Origin: CAVSUZ01 sp963834715
Lineage (GTDB): Bacteria; Pseudomonadota; Alphaproteobacteria; Acetobacterales; Acetobacteraceae
Length of the DNA: 64,000 bases
Direction of reading: 5' to 3'
Assembly (NCBI GenBank): GCA_963834715.1
Contig: CAWIDE010000006.1
Span: 1,116,001 to 1,180,000 of the forward strand
Shown here piece by piece: positions 1 through 8,018 of the stretch. Position numbers and translations under genes: made by a program. The notes under the pieces were generated by a model. It was not told the DNA's origin and ran no database searches. It saw only the letters and a program-made list of their open reading frames with translations. Position 1 is the stretch's first letter; every line of letters begins with the position of its first letter.

Positions 1-1224
1 GTCGACCACCCGATGATCGATGGAAAGAGTGCAGGTCATCATCGTCGCTACCGCGATCTGACCGTTCCTGACGATCGGGCGCTGCTGGCCGGCACCGATG
101 GCGAGGATCGCGGCCTGGGGCGGGTTGATGATGGCGGCGAACTCGGAGACGCCGTACATTCCCATGTTGGAGATGGAGAAGCCGCCGCCCTGGTACTCCT
201 CGGGTTTTAGTTTGCCCGCTTTGGCGCGGGCGATCAGGTCCTTCATCTCGTTGCTGATCGCGGCGAGCCCCTTCTGGTCGGCCTTGCGGACGATTGGGGT
301 GATCAGGCCGTCGGGGATGGCGACCGCCACGCTGATATCGACGTCGTCGTAGAGGACGATGTTGTCCTCAGTGTAGCTGGCGTTGACGCGGGGGATGCGG
401 CGGAGGGTGACGGCGGCAGCCTTGATGAGCAGATCGTTGACCGAGAGGCGGAAGGCGGCAGGGCCTTCCTTGGGGGATTTGGCGTTGAGATCCTCCCGCA
501 CCTTCAGCAGCGCATCGATCTCGATCTCCATCGAGACGTAGAAGTGCGGGACGGTTTGCTTTGCCTCGGTCAGGCGGCGGGCAATCACCTTGCGCATGGT
601 GCTGTTGGGGACAAGGCGGTGGGGCGCGGTGATGGCCGGCGCGGGGGTTGGGGCGCGGGGTGCTTCCGGCGGGGGCGCTTCCACTGCGGGGGGAGGCGCG
701 GTGGGCTTTGCGAGTGCCGCTTCGATGTCGGTCTTGACGATCCGGCCGTTGGGGCCGCTGCCCTTGAGACGCGACAGATCGATGCCGGCTTGCTGCGCCA
801 TGCGGCGGGCGAGCGGGGAGGCGAAGATGCGACCGGCGTGCACGTCCTGGCCGTTGCCGCGGGATGGCGCGGTGGGAGCGGGTTTGGGCGTGGGTGCGGC
901 GTGCTCGGCGGCCGGTGAGGGTGATGGGGAGGTTTGTGCGGGCGCCGGAGCGGCGGGTGGTGCGGCTTCGGGGACCTTTTCGCCGGGTTCGACCAGCACG
1001 GCGATCGGCTGGTTCACCTGAACGCCCTGAGTGCCGTCGCCGACCAGGATCTTGCCGAGCACGCCTTCATCGACGGCCTCGACCTCCATCGTGGCCTTGT
1101 CGGTCTCGATCTCCGCGATGACATCGCCGGATTTGACGTCCTCGCCTTCTTTTTTGAGCCATCGGGCGAGCGTCCCCTCGGTCATGGTCGGGGACAGGGC
1201 GGGCATGAGGATGTTGGTTGCCAT
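1..1224 (-). CDS. pdhC: Pyruvate dehydrogenase E2, dihydrolipoamide acetyltransferase (partial)
   Basis: This is the acetyltransferase core of the pyruvate dehydrogenase complex. It moves the acetyl group from the lipoyl arm to CoA in the cytoplasm. The 408 visible residues show one lipoyl domain (about 1-78, lipoyl Lys43 in ETDKATMEVE), an Ala/Pro linker, a peripheral-subunit-binding domain (about 131-168, IFASPLARRMAAQ) and most of the catalytic domain. The catalytic His of the DHRVVD motif falls in the last few codons before the window edge, so the C-terminus is cut. The ATG overlaps the pdhB stop by one base (TGATG), which indicates translational coupling within pdhA-pdhB-pdhC. Identification is firm; only completeness is unknown. 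Confidence 0.95.
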   Translation of the reverse strand, partial: MATNILMPALSPTMTEGTLARWLKKEGEDVKSGDVIAEIETDKATMEVEAVDEGVLGKILVGDGTQGVQVNQPIAVLVEPGEKVPEAAPPAAPAPAQTSPSPSPAAEHAAPTPKPAPTAPSRGNGQDVHAGRIFASPLARRMAQQAGIDLSRLKGSGPNGRIVKTDIEAALAKPTAPPPAVEAPPPEAPRAPTPAPAITAPHRLVPNSTMRKVIARRLTEAKQTVPHFYVSMEIEIDALLKVREDLNAKSPKEGPAAFRLSVNDLLIKAAAVTLRRIPRVNASYTEDNIVLYDDVDISVAVAIPDGLITPIVRKADQKGLAAISNEMKDLIARAKAGKLKPEEYQGGGFSISNMGMYGVSEFAAIINPPQAAILAIGAGQQRPIVRNGQIAVATMMTCTLSIDHRVVD

Positions 1225-2621
1225 CAAACGATCTTCCGCACGGCGTCGACGACCCAATCGGGCTGGGGTAGGGCGAGGCGTTCCAGGTTGGCGGCGTAGG
1301 GCAGGGGCACGTCGGCGCCGTGGACGCGGACCGGGGGCGCGTCCAGCCAATCAAAGGCGTGTTCGATCACCTGCATGGCGATCTCCGCGCCGATGCCGGC
1401 GAAAGGCCAGCCTTCCTCGACGGATACGATGCGATTGGTCTTCTTGACACTGTCGATGATGGTGGCGGTATCGAACGGGCGGAGGGTGCGGAGGTTGATG
1501 ACTTCGGCTTCGATGCCGTCCTTCGCCAGCTCTTCGGCGGCTTTCATGGCGACGCCGACCATCAGGCTGAAGGCGACGATGGTGACGCGATCTCCGGGGC
1601 GCTCGATTTTGGCCTTGCCGATGGGGAGGATGAAGTCGTCGTCGGTGGGGCAGTCGAAGGTGTGGCCGTAGAGGATTTCGTTCTCCAGGACGATCACCGG
1701 GTTGGGGTCGCGGATGGCGGCACGGAGCAGCCCCTTGGCATCGGCCGAGGACCAGGGGGCGACGACTTTATGGCCGGGGACGTGGGCGTACCAGCTTGCG
1801 TAGCATTGGGAGTGCTGGGCCGCGACGCGGGCGGCGGCTCCGTTGGGGCCGCGGAAGACGATGGGGCAGCCCATCTGGCCGCCAGACATGTAGAGGGTCT
1901 TGGCTGCCGAGTTGATGATCTGGTCCATCGCCTGCATGGCGAAGTTGAAGGTCATGAACTCGAGGATCGGGCGCAGGCCGTTGAAGGCGGCGCCGATGGC
2001 GAGGCCGGTGAAGCCATGCTCGGTGATGGGGGTGTCGATGACCCGGCGAGGACCGAATTCATCGAGCAGACCCTGGCTGATTTTGTAGGCGCCCTGGTAC
2101 TGGGCGACTTCCTCGCCGATCAGGAACACGTTCTTGTCCCGGCGCATTTCCAGGGCCATGGCGTCGCGCAGTGCCTCGCGGACGGTGATGGGCTTGGTCG
2201 GGCCCCAGTCTTTCTCGGGCGAGGGTTCGGGGACGGCCTGGGCCTCGGGGGCGCGCTGGCCCTGGGCGCCGCGAGCGGCGATGGCGCGGTTGTCCTCGGC
2301 CTCGGCGGCCACTTTGGGTTCGGCGGGGGTGGTGGTTTTGGGCGGCGGGGCCGGGGCTTGGACGTCGGAGACATCTTCGCCGTTGGAGGCCAGCACGGCG
2401 ATGGGGGTGTTGACCGCGACGCCATCGGTGCCTTCGTCCACCAGAATGCGGGCGAGTTTCCCATCGTCGATAGCTTCCACCTCCATGGTGGCTTTATCAG
2501 TCTCGATTTCGGCGACAACGTCGCCGGACTTCACTTCGTCGCCGACCTTCTTCAGCCATTTGGCGAGCTTGCCCTCGGTCATGGTGGGAGAGAGGGCCGG
2601 CATCAGAATTTGGGTGGACAT
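1224..2621 (-). CDS. pdhB: Pyruvate dehydrogenase E1 component, beta subunit
   Basis: Beta subunit of the thiamine-diphosphate E1 heterotetramer that decarboxylates pyruvate and acetylates the E2 lipoyl group. The protein has 465 residues. An N-terminal lipoyl domain (about 1-80, Lys43 in ETDKATMEVE) is joined by an Ala/Pro/Glu linker to the E1-beta body, which starts near residue 145 (ITVREALRDAMALEMRRD) and includes GLAIGAAFNGLRPILEFMTF and the C-terminal transketolase-like domain (SVEEGWPFAGIGAEI). A lipoyl domain fused to E1-beta is typical of alphaproteobacterial PdhB and explains the length above the usual 325-330 residues. It starts 5 bases after the pdhA stop. Confidence 0.96.
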   Translation of the reverse strand: MSTQILMPALSPTMTEGKLAKWLKKVGDEVKSGDVVAEIETDKATMEVEAIDDGKLARILVDEGTDGVAVNTPIAVLASNGEDVSDVQAPAPPPKTTTPAEPKVAAEAEDNRAIAARGAQGQRAPEAQAVPEPSPEKDWGPTKPITVREALRDAMALEMRRDKNVFLIGEEVAQYQGAYKISQGLLDEFGPRRVIDTPITEHGFTGLAIGAAFNGLRPILEFMTFNFAMQAMDQIINSAAKTLYMSGGQMGCPIVFRGPNGAAARVAAQHSQCYASWYAHVPGHKVVAPWSSADAKGLLRAAIRDPNPVIVLENEILYGHTFDCPTDDDFILPIGKAKIERPGDRVTIVAFSLMVGVAMKAAEELAKDGIEAEVINLRTLRPFDTATIIDSVKKTNRIVSVEEGWPFAGIGAEIAMQVIEHAFDWLDAPPVRVHGADVPLPYAANLERLALPQPDWVVDAVRKIV

Positions 2622-2626
2622 GGGGC

Positions 2627-3637
2627 TCAGGCCTCGAGCAGGACGTCGGTCCAGAGTTCGGAGGGGTCGGGTTCGGGGGAGGATTGGGCGAACTCGGCGG
2701 CTCCCTGGATGGTGGCGCGGGCCAATTCGTCGATTTGTTTGAGGGTGGCTTCGTCAACGCCCATTTCTTCCAGCTTGTGGCGGGCGCCCTCGATCGGGTC
2801 GTGCTGGGTGCGCATCTGCTGCACTTCTTCGCGCGTGCGATAGCGCGCGGGATCGGACATGGAGTGACCGCGGTAGCGGTAGGTCAGCATTTCCAGGATG
2901 TACGGGCCGTTGCCGGCGCGGCAGTGGGCGACGGCCTCCTTGCCGGCTTCATAGACGGCGGTGACGTCCATGCCGTCGGCGCGGTTTCCGGGGATGCACC
3001 AAGGGGTGCCGTTCTGGGAGAGGTTCTGCGAGGCGGTGGCCCGGTCGATGCTGGTGCCCATGCCGTAGCGATTGTTTTCGATGATGTAGACTACGGGCAG
3101 TTTCATGAGGGCGGCGAGGTTGAAGCTTTCGTAGACCTGGCCCTGGTTGGCGGCGCCCTCGCCGAAGTAAGTCAGGCAGACGCGGTCGTTTTCCCGGTAC
3201 CAGTTGCTGAAGGCGATGCCGGTGCCGAGGCTGACGGGAGCGCCGACGATACCGTGGCCGCCGAAGAAGCTCTTTTCCTTGCTGAACATGTGCATGGAGC
3301 CGCCCTTGCCCTTGGAGTAGCCGGCGGCGCGGCCGGTGAGCTCGGCCATGACGCCCTTGGGGTCCATGCCGGTGGCGATCATGTGCCCGTGGTCGCGGTA
3401 GGTGGTGATGACCTGGTCGCCGGGCTCCAGCGTCATTTGCATGCCGACGACGACGGCTTCCTGACCGATGTAAAGGTGACAGAAGCCGCCGATCAGGCCC
3501 ATCCCGTAGAGCTGACCGGCCCGTTCCTCGAACCGGCGGATGGTCAGCATGTCGCGGTAGGCCTTGAGCAGGCGGTCTTTGTCGAGGGCAGGTTCGGGCG
3601 ATTTGGTGCGTCTGGTTTTTTCCGCTGTCTGCGCCAC
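2627..3637 (-). CDS. pdhA: Pyruvate dehydrogenase E1 component, alpha subunit
   Basis: Alpha subunit of the thiamine-diphosphate-dependent pyruvate dehydrogenase E1, and the first gene of the pdhABC operon. The open frame extends further upstream, but the GTG at 3637 is preferred. It is preceded by GGAGGGG seven bases upstream and gives MAQTAEKTRRTKSPEPALDK and 336 residues, the normal family size. Diagnostic segments are MLTIRRFEERAGQLYGMG, the thiamine-diphosphate region FFGGHGIVGAPVSLGTG and GEGAANQGQVYESFNLA, and the phosphorylation-loop-like YRYRGHSMSDPARYR. The extra N-terminal sequence in the longer frame is Pro/Arg-rich and non-homologous. Confidence 0.95.
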   Translation of the reverse strand: MAQTAEKTRRTKSPEPALDKDRLLKAYRDMLTIRRFEERAGQLYGMGLIGGFCHLYIGQEAVVVGMQMTLEPGDQVITTYRDHGHMIATGMDPKGVMAELTGRAAGYSKGKGGSMHMFSKEKSFFGGHGIVGAPVSLGTGIAFSNWYRENDRVCLTYFGEGAANQGQVYESFNLAALMKLPVVYIIENNRYGMGTSIDRATASQNLSQNGTPWCIPGNRADGMDVTAVYEAGKEAVAHCRAGNGPYILEMLTYRYRGHSMSDPARYRTREEVQQMRTQHDPIEGARHKLEEMGVDEATLKQIDELARATIQGAAEFAQSSPEPDPSELWTDVLLEA

Positions 3638-3742
3638 TGGGTCCCCTCCGGCTATGATCTTGGGCGGAGAGCTAACCTCAGGGGGGGAGGGGGACAAGGG
3701 TAGGTGCTTGCGGGGGTGGGGTGACAACCTGATGTGTTGGGG

Positions 3743-4753
3743 ATGTTGCGGCTTTCCGTGCTTGATCAGTCCACGATCGTGACCGGGCGGACGCCGGCGG
3801 AATCGATCCGGGAGAGCCTGGCTCTGGCGCGGTATTGCGAGGAGCTGGGGTATTCCCGGTATTGGCTGGCGGAGCACCATAACTCGGGGAGCCAGGCGGG
3901 GACAGCGCCGGAGGTGCTGATTGCGGCGATTGCGGCGACGACGAGCCGCATCCGGGTCGGCAGCGCGGGGGTGATGCTGCCGCATTATTCAGCCCTGAAG
4001 GTGGCGGAGCAGTTCCGGATGCTCGAGGCGATTGCGCCGGGGCGGATCGACCTGGGACTGGGGCGGGCGCCGGGGTCGGATGGGCGGACGGCTTTCGCGC
4101 TGAACCCTCTGGCGGATACGGCGGCGGAGCAGTTTCCGGCGCAGGTGCGGGATTTGCTGGCATGGGTGGCCGGGGAGAAGCTTGCGGAAGGGCATCCGTT
4201 CCGGGACGTGGTGGCTCAGCCGCTGGGGCCGACGGCGCCGGAGGTGTGGATACTGGGGAGCTCGGGCTATGGGGCGCAGGTGGCGGCGTATTTCGGGCTG
4301 CCCTACTGCTTTGCGCATTTCATTACGGACGGGCGGGGCGCGGCGGAGGCGTTGGCGCTGTATCGGGCGCAGTATCGGCCGAGTGCGCAGTTTCCGGAGC
4401 CTTACGCGGGGGTTTGCGTGTGGGCCTTGGCGGCGGAGAGCGAGGCGGAGGCCGAGCGGTTGTTTATGTCCCGGGTGATGTGGCGGCTGGGACGGGACCG
4501 GGGGATGTTTCTGCCTCTGCCTTCACCTGAGGAGGCGATGGCGCGGGAGTTTACCGAGGAGGAGCAGACGCGGGTGGAGAGGGTGAGGGAACGGGGGATT
4601 TACGGGACGGGGGCGATGGTCGGGGAGCGGCTGAGGGGGTTGGCAGAGGGGTTGGGGGTTTCCGAGGTGGCGGTGCTGACGACGGTGCATGATGCGGCGG
4701 CGCGGCGGCGTTCGTATGCGCTGCTGGCGGAGGCTGTACAAAACGGGGGTTAG
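3743..4753 (+). CDS. LLM-class flavin-dependent oxidoreductase (luciferase-like)
   Basis: A bacterial-luciferase-like TIM-barrel oxidoreductase of about 336 residues, close to the MsnO8-type subgroup. Such enzymes use reduced FMN (or F420) to oxidise small organic substrates; the substrate here cannot be told. Support comes from the N-terminal LRLSVLDQS, the barrel segment ELGYSRYWLAEHHNSG, VGSAGVMLPHYSALKVAEQF and GRIDLGLGRAPG. ATG 3743 is preferred because relatives begin at this point; a GTG at 3734 in the same frame is an alternative. It is divergent from the pdh operon. The last codons (from 4736) are already inside the 32-33 bp tandem repeat, so the repeat array encodes the C-terminal VQNGG. 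Confidence 0.85.
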   Translation: MLRLSVLDQSTIVTGRTPAESIRESLALARYCEELGYSRYWLAEHHNSGSQAGTAPEVLIAAIAATTSRIRVGSAGVMLPHYSALKVAEQFRMLEAIAPGRIDLGLGRAPGSDGRTAFALNPLADTAAEQFPAQVRDLLAWVAGEKLAEGHPFRDVVAQPLGPTAPEVWILGSSGYGAQVAAYFGLPYCFAHFITDGRGAAEALALYRAQYRPSAQFPEPYAGVCVWALAAESEAEAERLFMSRVMWRLGRDRGMFLPLPSPEEAMAREFTEEEQTRVERVRERGIYGTGAMVGERLRGLAEGLGVSEVAVLTTVHDAAARRRSYALLAEAVQNGG

Positions 4754-4890
4754 TGCGGTGCAGCAAACGTACAAAACCCGGTTTTGTGCATTGCGGAAAC
4801 GTACAAAACGGGGTTACTGGCGGGTAGGTTTTGTACTGAACCCCGGTTTGTGCAGTGCGGGAATTGTACAAACCGTGATGCCGTTGCGCA
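4736..4890. repeat. Degenerate 32-33 bp tandem repeat, about 4.7 copies
   Basis: Units starting GTAC occur at 4736, 4769, 4801, 4833 and 4866, spaced 33, 32, 32 and 33 bases. The common pattern is GTACAAAAC, then a C/G run, GGTT, then TGCnnTGCGG and an AAAC/AATT end. Unit 2 holds a near-perfect palindrome at 4771-4787 (ACAAAACC-C-GGTTTTGT), and unit 3 ends in the inverse GGTTTTGTAC. The first unit overlaps the end of the upstream gene. A spacing of about three helical turns would fit arrayed protein-binding sites on one DNA face. I do not recognise the family, and spacers are too short and too related to each other for CRISPR. Confidence 0.85.
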
Positions 4891-4902
4891 TTGGGATCGA
4901 TA

Positions 4903-5298
4903 TCAGAGTTCCCAGCCGGCATTTTGCAGGACGATGCGGTAGCCGTCCGGGTCCTCGAACGTCAGGCCGTTGCGGTCCCAGTATGGGTTGAAAGAGGGGA
5001 CGGGGTCGAAGCCGGCGGAGCGCATGCGTTCGACCGCGGCCTGCCATTCGGTGCGGTCAGGCAGGTAGAAGACCAGGAGGTTGTCCTGGGTTGGGGCTCG
5101 GCCGGCAGGATGGGCATGGGCGCGGGTGAACTCCAGGTGGTAGGGCGCCCTGGGCTGGCCGAGCATGATCCCGTCGAAGCCATCGTGGTCCTGGAAACGG
5201 AAGAGCACGCCCATGCCAAGGCCCTGCTGATAGAAGGGGAGCAGAGCTTCGAGGTTGTCGGTTGGGCGGGCGACGCGGAGCGTCGGGGGTTGGGGCAC
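4903..5298 (-). CDS. VOC family protein (glyoxalase/bleomycin-resistance fold)
   Basis: A 131-residue single-module vicinal-oxygen-chelate protein. Typical elements are the N-terminal strand LRVARPTDNLEALLPFYQQG, the central FRFQDHDGFDGIMLGQPRAP, and the C-terminal NGLTFEDPDGYRIVLQN, where the Glu is a usual metal ligand of the fold. Homologues range from lyases and dioxygenases to binding proteins, so no substrate is proposed. The start is a GTG at 5298, three bases beyond the stop of the small membrane-protein gene. No clear Shine-Dalgarno is seen, so expression is probably coupled to that gene. Confidence 0.85.
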   Translation of the reverse strand: MPQPPTLRVARPTDNLEALLPFYQQGLGMGVLFRFQDHDGFDGIMLGQPRAPYHLEFTRAHAHPAGRAPTQDNLLVFYLPDRTEWQAAVERMRSAGFDPVPSFNPYWDRNGLTFEDPDGYRIVLQNAGWEL

Positions 5299-5301
5299 CG
5301 G

Positions 5302-5586
5302 CTAGGGGCGGTAGATGTCGCGCGGATCGCGGGTGGGGCCGTAGCCTCCGCGCCAAGCCTGGAACTTGTAGGCGACCCAGGCGACCGCCGCAGCGATGAT
5401 GGCGATGGGGAGCAGGGTCGCAAGGATCCAGAGCGCCAGCAGGGCGATGGCAAGGGCCCCGGCCACAAGGGCGACCAGGATGGCAGCAGTGGCGACGCGC
5501 ATCGGCCAGTTCGGGCGCTGCGGGGTGACGAAGCGCCCGTCCACGGTCACGTCGATGTGCGGCGGGACGCGGTAGCGGTAGCGCAT
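5302..5586 (-). CDS. Small membrane protein of unknown function
   Basis: A 94-residue protein starting at the ATG at 5586 (MRYRYRVPPHIDVTVDGRFV). The middle is a long hydrophobic stretch of about 45 residues (from VATAAILVALVAGALAIALL to IIAAAVAWVAYKFQAW), enough for two membrane passes, followed by a short polar tail GGYGPTRDPRDIYRP. The open frame continues upstream to 5826, but that part is low-complexity and overlaps the 3' end of another gene on the same strand, so the shorter start is chosen. No purine-rich ribosome-binding site is obvious. It sits directly upstream of the VOC gene. No function is recognised. Confidence 0.6.
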   Translation of the reverse strand: MRYRYRVPPHIDVTVDGRFVTPQRPNWPMRVATAAILVALVAGALAIALLALWILATLLPIAIIAAAVAWVAYKFQAWRGGYGPTRDPRDIYRP

Positions 5587-5698
5587 GGAGGGGAGGTAGC
5601 GAGGCGGGGTTGGGGGTTCAAGGGAGGGGGTGGGCGGGAGTGTTCCCCTCAACGCTGCTCTGGACGCCTGCCTGGACCGTAGGAGCGGGGGCGCCGCA

Positions 5699-6139
5699 TC
5701 AGTCGTTGTCAATTTTGTCGCCCTTCGGGGAGACCAAGTACCATTCGCCACCCATAGCGTTAATCCCCTCGCCGGCTGTTGCTCCCGGAGTTTGGTCTCG
5801 AGTGAAATAGTAAAGAGGCCTGCCATTATAGGTGATTTGGGTAGCTCCGTCTGTCCGCCTAGTGGCCCCCAGCATCGAGGCGCTCACGTTTTGTCCCGGG
5901 TTTGGCTTATCCGTCGTCGCCAACGGCGGCCACGCCTTTGCACACGCGCCGTAGCACTTGCTCATTCCGTTCTTGTCGGACGTGAACATATAGAGCGCGT
6001 GTCCGTTCGGACCCACCAGATATTGCCCATATGGCTGCTTCTCGGTTGTCCGGATCGTGGGGTCGGAGTTCTGCGCGATTGCGATCGTGGGAACGGCAAA
6101 GCCCAGCGCGGCAGATGCCATGATGGCCACCAGTTTCAT
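5699..6139 (-). CDS. Secreted repeat protein of COG4315 type
   Basis: A 146-residue exported protein with a clear signal peptide (MKLVAIMASAALGFAVPTIA, cleavage near AIAQ). The mature part has the two-repeat pattern of the COG4315 / secreted-repeat-of-unknown-function family: YLVGPNGHALYMFTSDKNG with CYGACAKAWPPLATT, and a second copy ITYNGRPLYYFTRDQTPG. Function in the family is not established. The ATG at 6139 is supported by GAGGAG about ten bases upstream. It is divergently oriented from the lipoprotein gene at 6393. Confidence 0.85.
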   Translation of the reverse strand: MKLVAIMASAALGFAVPTIAIAQNSDPTIRTTEKQPYGQYLVGPNGHALYMFTSDKNGMSKCYGACAKAWPPLATTDKPNPGQNVSASMLGATRRTDGATQITYNGRPLYYFTRDQTPGATAGEGINAMGGEWYLVSPKGDKIDND

Positions 6140-6392
6140 AGCTTCGACTCCTCTGTTGTTGCAAATAGATCTAAGGGCCTGTGTAACGACAGACGCCCCG
6201 CGCTACGAATTATTCCCGCGACGCGCTGATGTGTGGGGGCAAGGGAGCGTCCGCCAATCTGCAATCGGGGTGCCGGCACTGCGTCGTCGCGGATTTGCGA
6301 GGAGGCCCGCGGGAATATGTCACGTCCGCTGCTCGTCTATTCGCGTAGCCCGGATCGCCGCAATGTCAGCCCCGGGTCGAAGGGGACGAGCT

Positions 6393-6896
6393 GTGCCCAG
6401 GCAGATCAGAGTAATGCTAGCCGCTGGCGCGATCAGCGCAGTCAGCTTGTTGGGTGGGTGCGCAACGCAAGCTCCCTCCGGACCGACCGTGATGGCACTT
6501 CCCGCCGCGGGAAAACGCCTGGGGTTGTTTCAAGACGACGACCGCTTGTGCCGAACCTACGCCGGCCAGCAGGCGGCGTCTCAGGCGACAACCGAGGGAT
6601 ATTCGTTACAGCAGATCTATGACACCGCTTACACGCAGTGCATGTACGCTCATGGCAATACCGTGAGCTCACCACCAACGAGTTACGCCCTGGGGTCGCC
6701 TTATCAGTACGCCGATCTCTATCCCTATCCTTATCCGCCGTTTGCCTTAGCCGGACCGCCGTTCTTCGGCGGCGGGATTTTTGTGTTCGGCGATCGCCGG
6801 TTGCATCACTTCGACCACTTCCATCATTTCCACCATTCTGATGATTTCCATCGCTTCGATCATTTTCAGCATTTCGATGGCTTCCGCCACCGCTAA
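6393..6896 (+). CDS. Putative lipoprotein with His/Phe/Asp-rich C-terminal tail
   Basis: A 167-residue protein. The chosen GTG at 6393 follows AAGGGGA by about six bases and gives a short basic N-terminus, a hydrophobic segment and a lipobox (AVSLLGGC), which predicts a lipid-anchored envelope protein. The mature domain contains LGLFQDDDRLCRTYAGQQAA and YDTAYTQCMYAHGNTVS with two Cys, then an aromatic/Pro segment. The end is a striking run built from HH, DHF and HHF units (about 6805-6893) with more than ten His, suggestive of metal binding. The open frame extends far upstream, but that part crosses the divergent gene and is not coding-like. Function unknown. Confidence 0.75.
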   Translation: MPRQIRVMLAAGAISAVSLLGGCATQAPSGPTVMALPAAGKRLGLFQDDDRLCRTYAGQQAASQATTEGYSLQQIYDTAYTQCMYAHGNTVSSPPTSYALGSPYQYADLYPYPYPPFALAGPPFFGGGIFVFGDRRLHHFDHFHHFHHSDDFHRFDHFQHFDGFRHR

Positions 6897-7007
6897 GACG
6901 AATGCCGCGACGCTGGCCCCCGATGGCTTCGTCGCCTTTTTCGTCGCAATGATCCAGTGTAGCTGGTGCCGCTCACGGGATCTTTCGTATTTTCATGGTG
7001 AGGCCCT

Positions 7008-8018
7008 ATGCGGAGAGTTCTTCGCGCGATCACATCGACTTGCTTAGCCACCTTCGGCCTGGCGCTGCTTTCGGGGCACGGTTTCGCGGCTGACGATAAA
7101 GCGCCGCTCATGCTGGAGGTGATTATCCAATTGCCACGCGTCAGTGGACGCATTGATCATATGGCGGTGGACCTCGGGCGGCGTCGATTGTTTGTCGCCG
7201 AGCTTGGGAATAACAGCCTGGATGTCGTCGATCTGGTGGCGAAATCGGTAGTTCACCGCATTTCCGGGCTATCGGAACCGCAGGGCGTAGGGTACTCTGA
7301 GGAGGCTGATCTCCTGTTTGTGGCAAACGGGGGTGATGGTACGGTTCGCCTGTTCCGCGGTGCCGATTTTACCCCCGCCGGCACCATTTCGCTCGGTCAG
7401 GATGCCGACAACGTCCGGGTTGACCCGCGCACTGGGTTCGTCGTGGTGGGTTTCGGCGAAGGTGGCCTCGCGGTGATTGACCCACAAAACCGCGCCAAGG
7501 TGGCGGCCGTTCAGCTTCCCGGCCATCCGGAGAGCTTCCGCATCGACGCGCGGACTGATCGCGCGTTCGTCAATGTCCCCGACGCCGAGCAAATCGCGGT
7601 TGTCGATCTGAATGCCGGCCGAACGGTGGCCAACTGGACGATGCGTGGTCTCAGCGGCAACTTTCCCATGGCGCTGAACGCCGCCTCTGGTCTGCTGGCC
7701 GTGGTCTTTCGAGGTCCGCCACTGCTGGTACTGCTGAACACCGCGGGCCGTATAGTCAGTGAAGGGAAAATCTGCGGTGATGCGGACGACCTGTTCTTCG
7801 ATGAGCAGCGCAAGCGGATCTACATCAGTTGCGGAGCGGGCGAGGTGGCAGTTGGGCAGATGGAGGGCGGGAGCATCCGGCCACTGGCTTCTGTCTACAC
7901 AGCTATCGGGAGCAGGACATCTCTGTTCGTTCCGGCGCTCGATCGCCTGTTCGTTGCGAAGCACGCAGGGCCGAGGGCCTCGGCGGCCGCCATTCTGGTG
8001 TATCGGCCGGTGCCATGA
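7008..8018 (+). CDS. Exported YncE-like beta-propeller protein
   Basis: A 336-residue protein with a signal peptide (RAITSTCLATFGLALLSGHG, cleavage near GFAADD). The rest consists of repeated four-stranded blades typical of the YncE/YVTN seven-bladed propeller: IDHMAVDLGRRRLFVAELGN, LDVVDLVAKSVVHRISGL, LLFVANGGDGTVRLF, FVVVGFGEGGLAVIDPQ, IAVVDLNAGRTVANW and KRIYISCGAGEVAV. The family is periplasmic or secreted, with loosely defined roles, so no substrate is assigned. The stop overlaps the start of the following MFS gene (ATGA), so the two are co-translated, perhaps as an envelope sensor or binder plus transporter. Confidence 0.85.
   Translation: MRRVLRAITSTCLATFGLALLSGHGFAADDKAPLMLEVIIQLPRVSGRIDHMAVDLGRRRLFVAELGNNSLDVVDLVAKSVVHRISGLSEPQGVGYSEEADLLFVANGGDGTVRLFRGADFTPAGTISLGQDADNVRVDPRTGFVVVGFGEGGLAVIDPQNRAKVAAVQLPGHPESFRIDARTDRAFVNVPDAEQIAVVDLNAGRTVANWTMRGLSGNFPMALNAASGLLAVVFRGPPLLVLLNTAGRIVSEGKICGDADDLFFDEQRKRIYISCGAGEVAVGQMEGGSIRPLASVYTAIGSRTSLFVPALDRLFVAKHAGPRASAAAILVYRPVP

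Noticed and set aside
1320..3703. Long plus-strand open frames (507 and 339 codons) across pdhA and pdhB
   Set aside because: Antisense to clearly conserved pdh genes; Gly/Asp-rich composition typical of mirror frames in high-GC DNA.
4736..4890. CRISPR array
   Set aside because: Repeat period is only 32-33 bases with no unique spacers, and the units are degenerate along their whole length.
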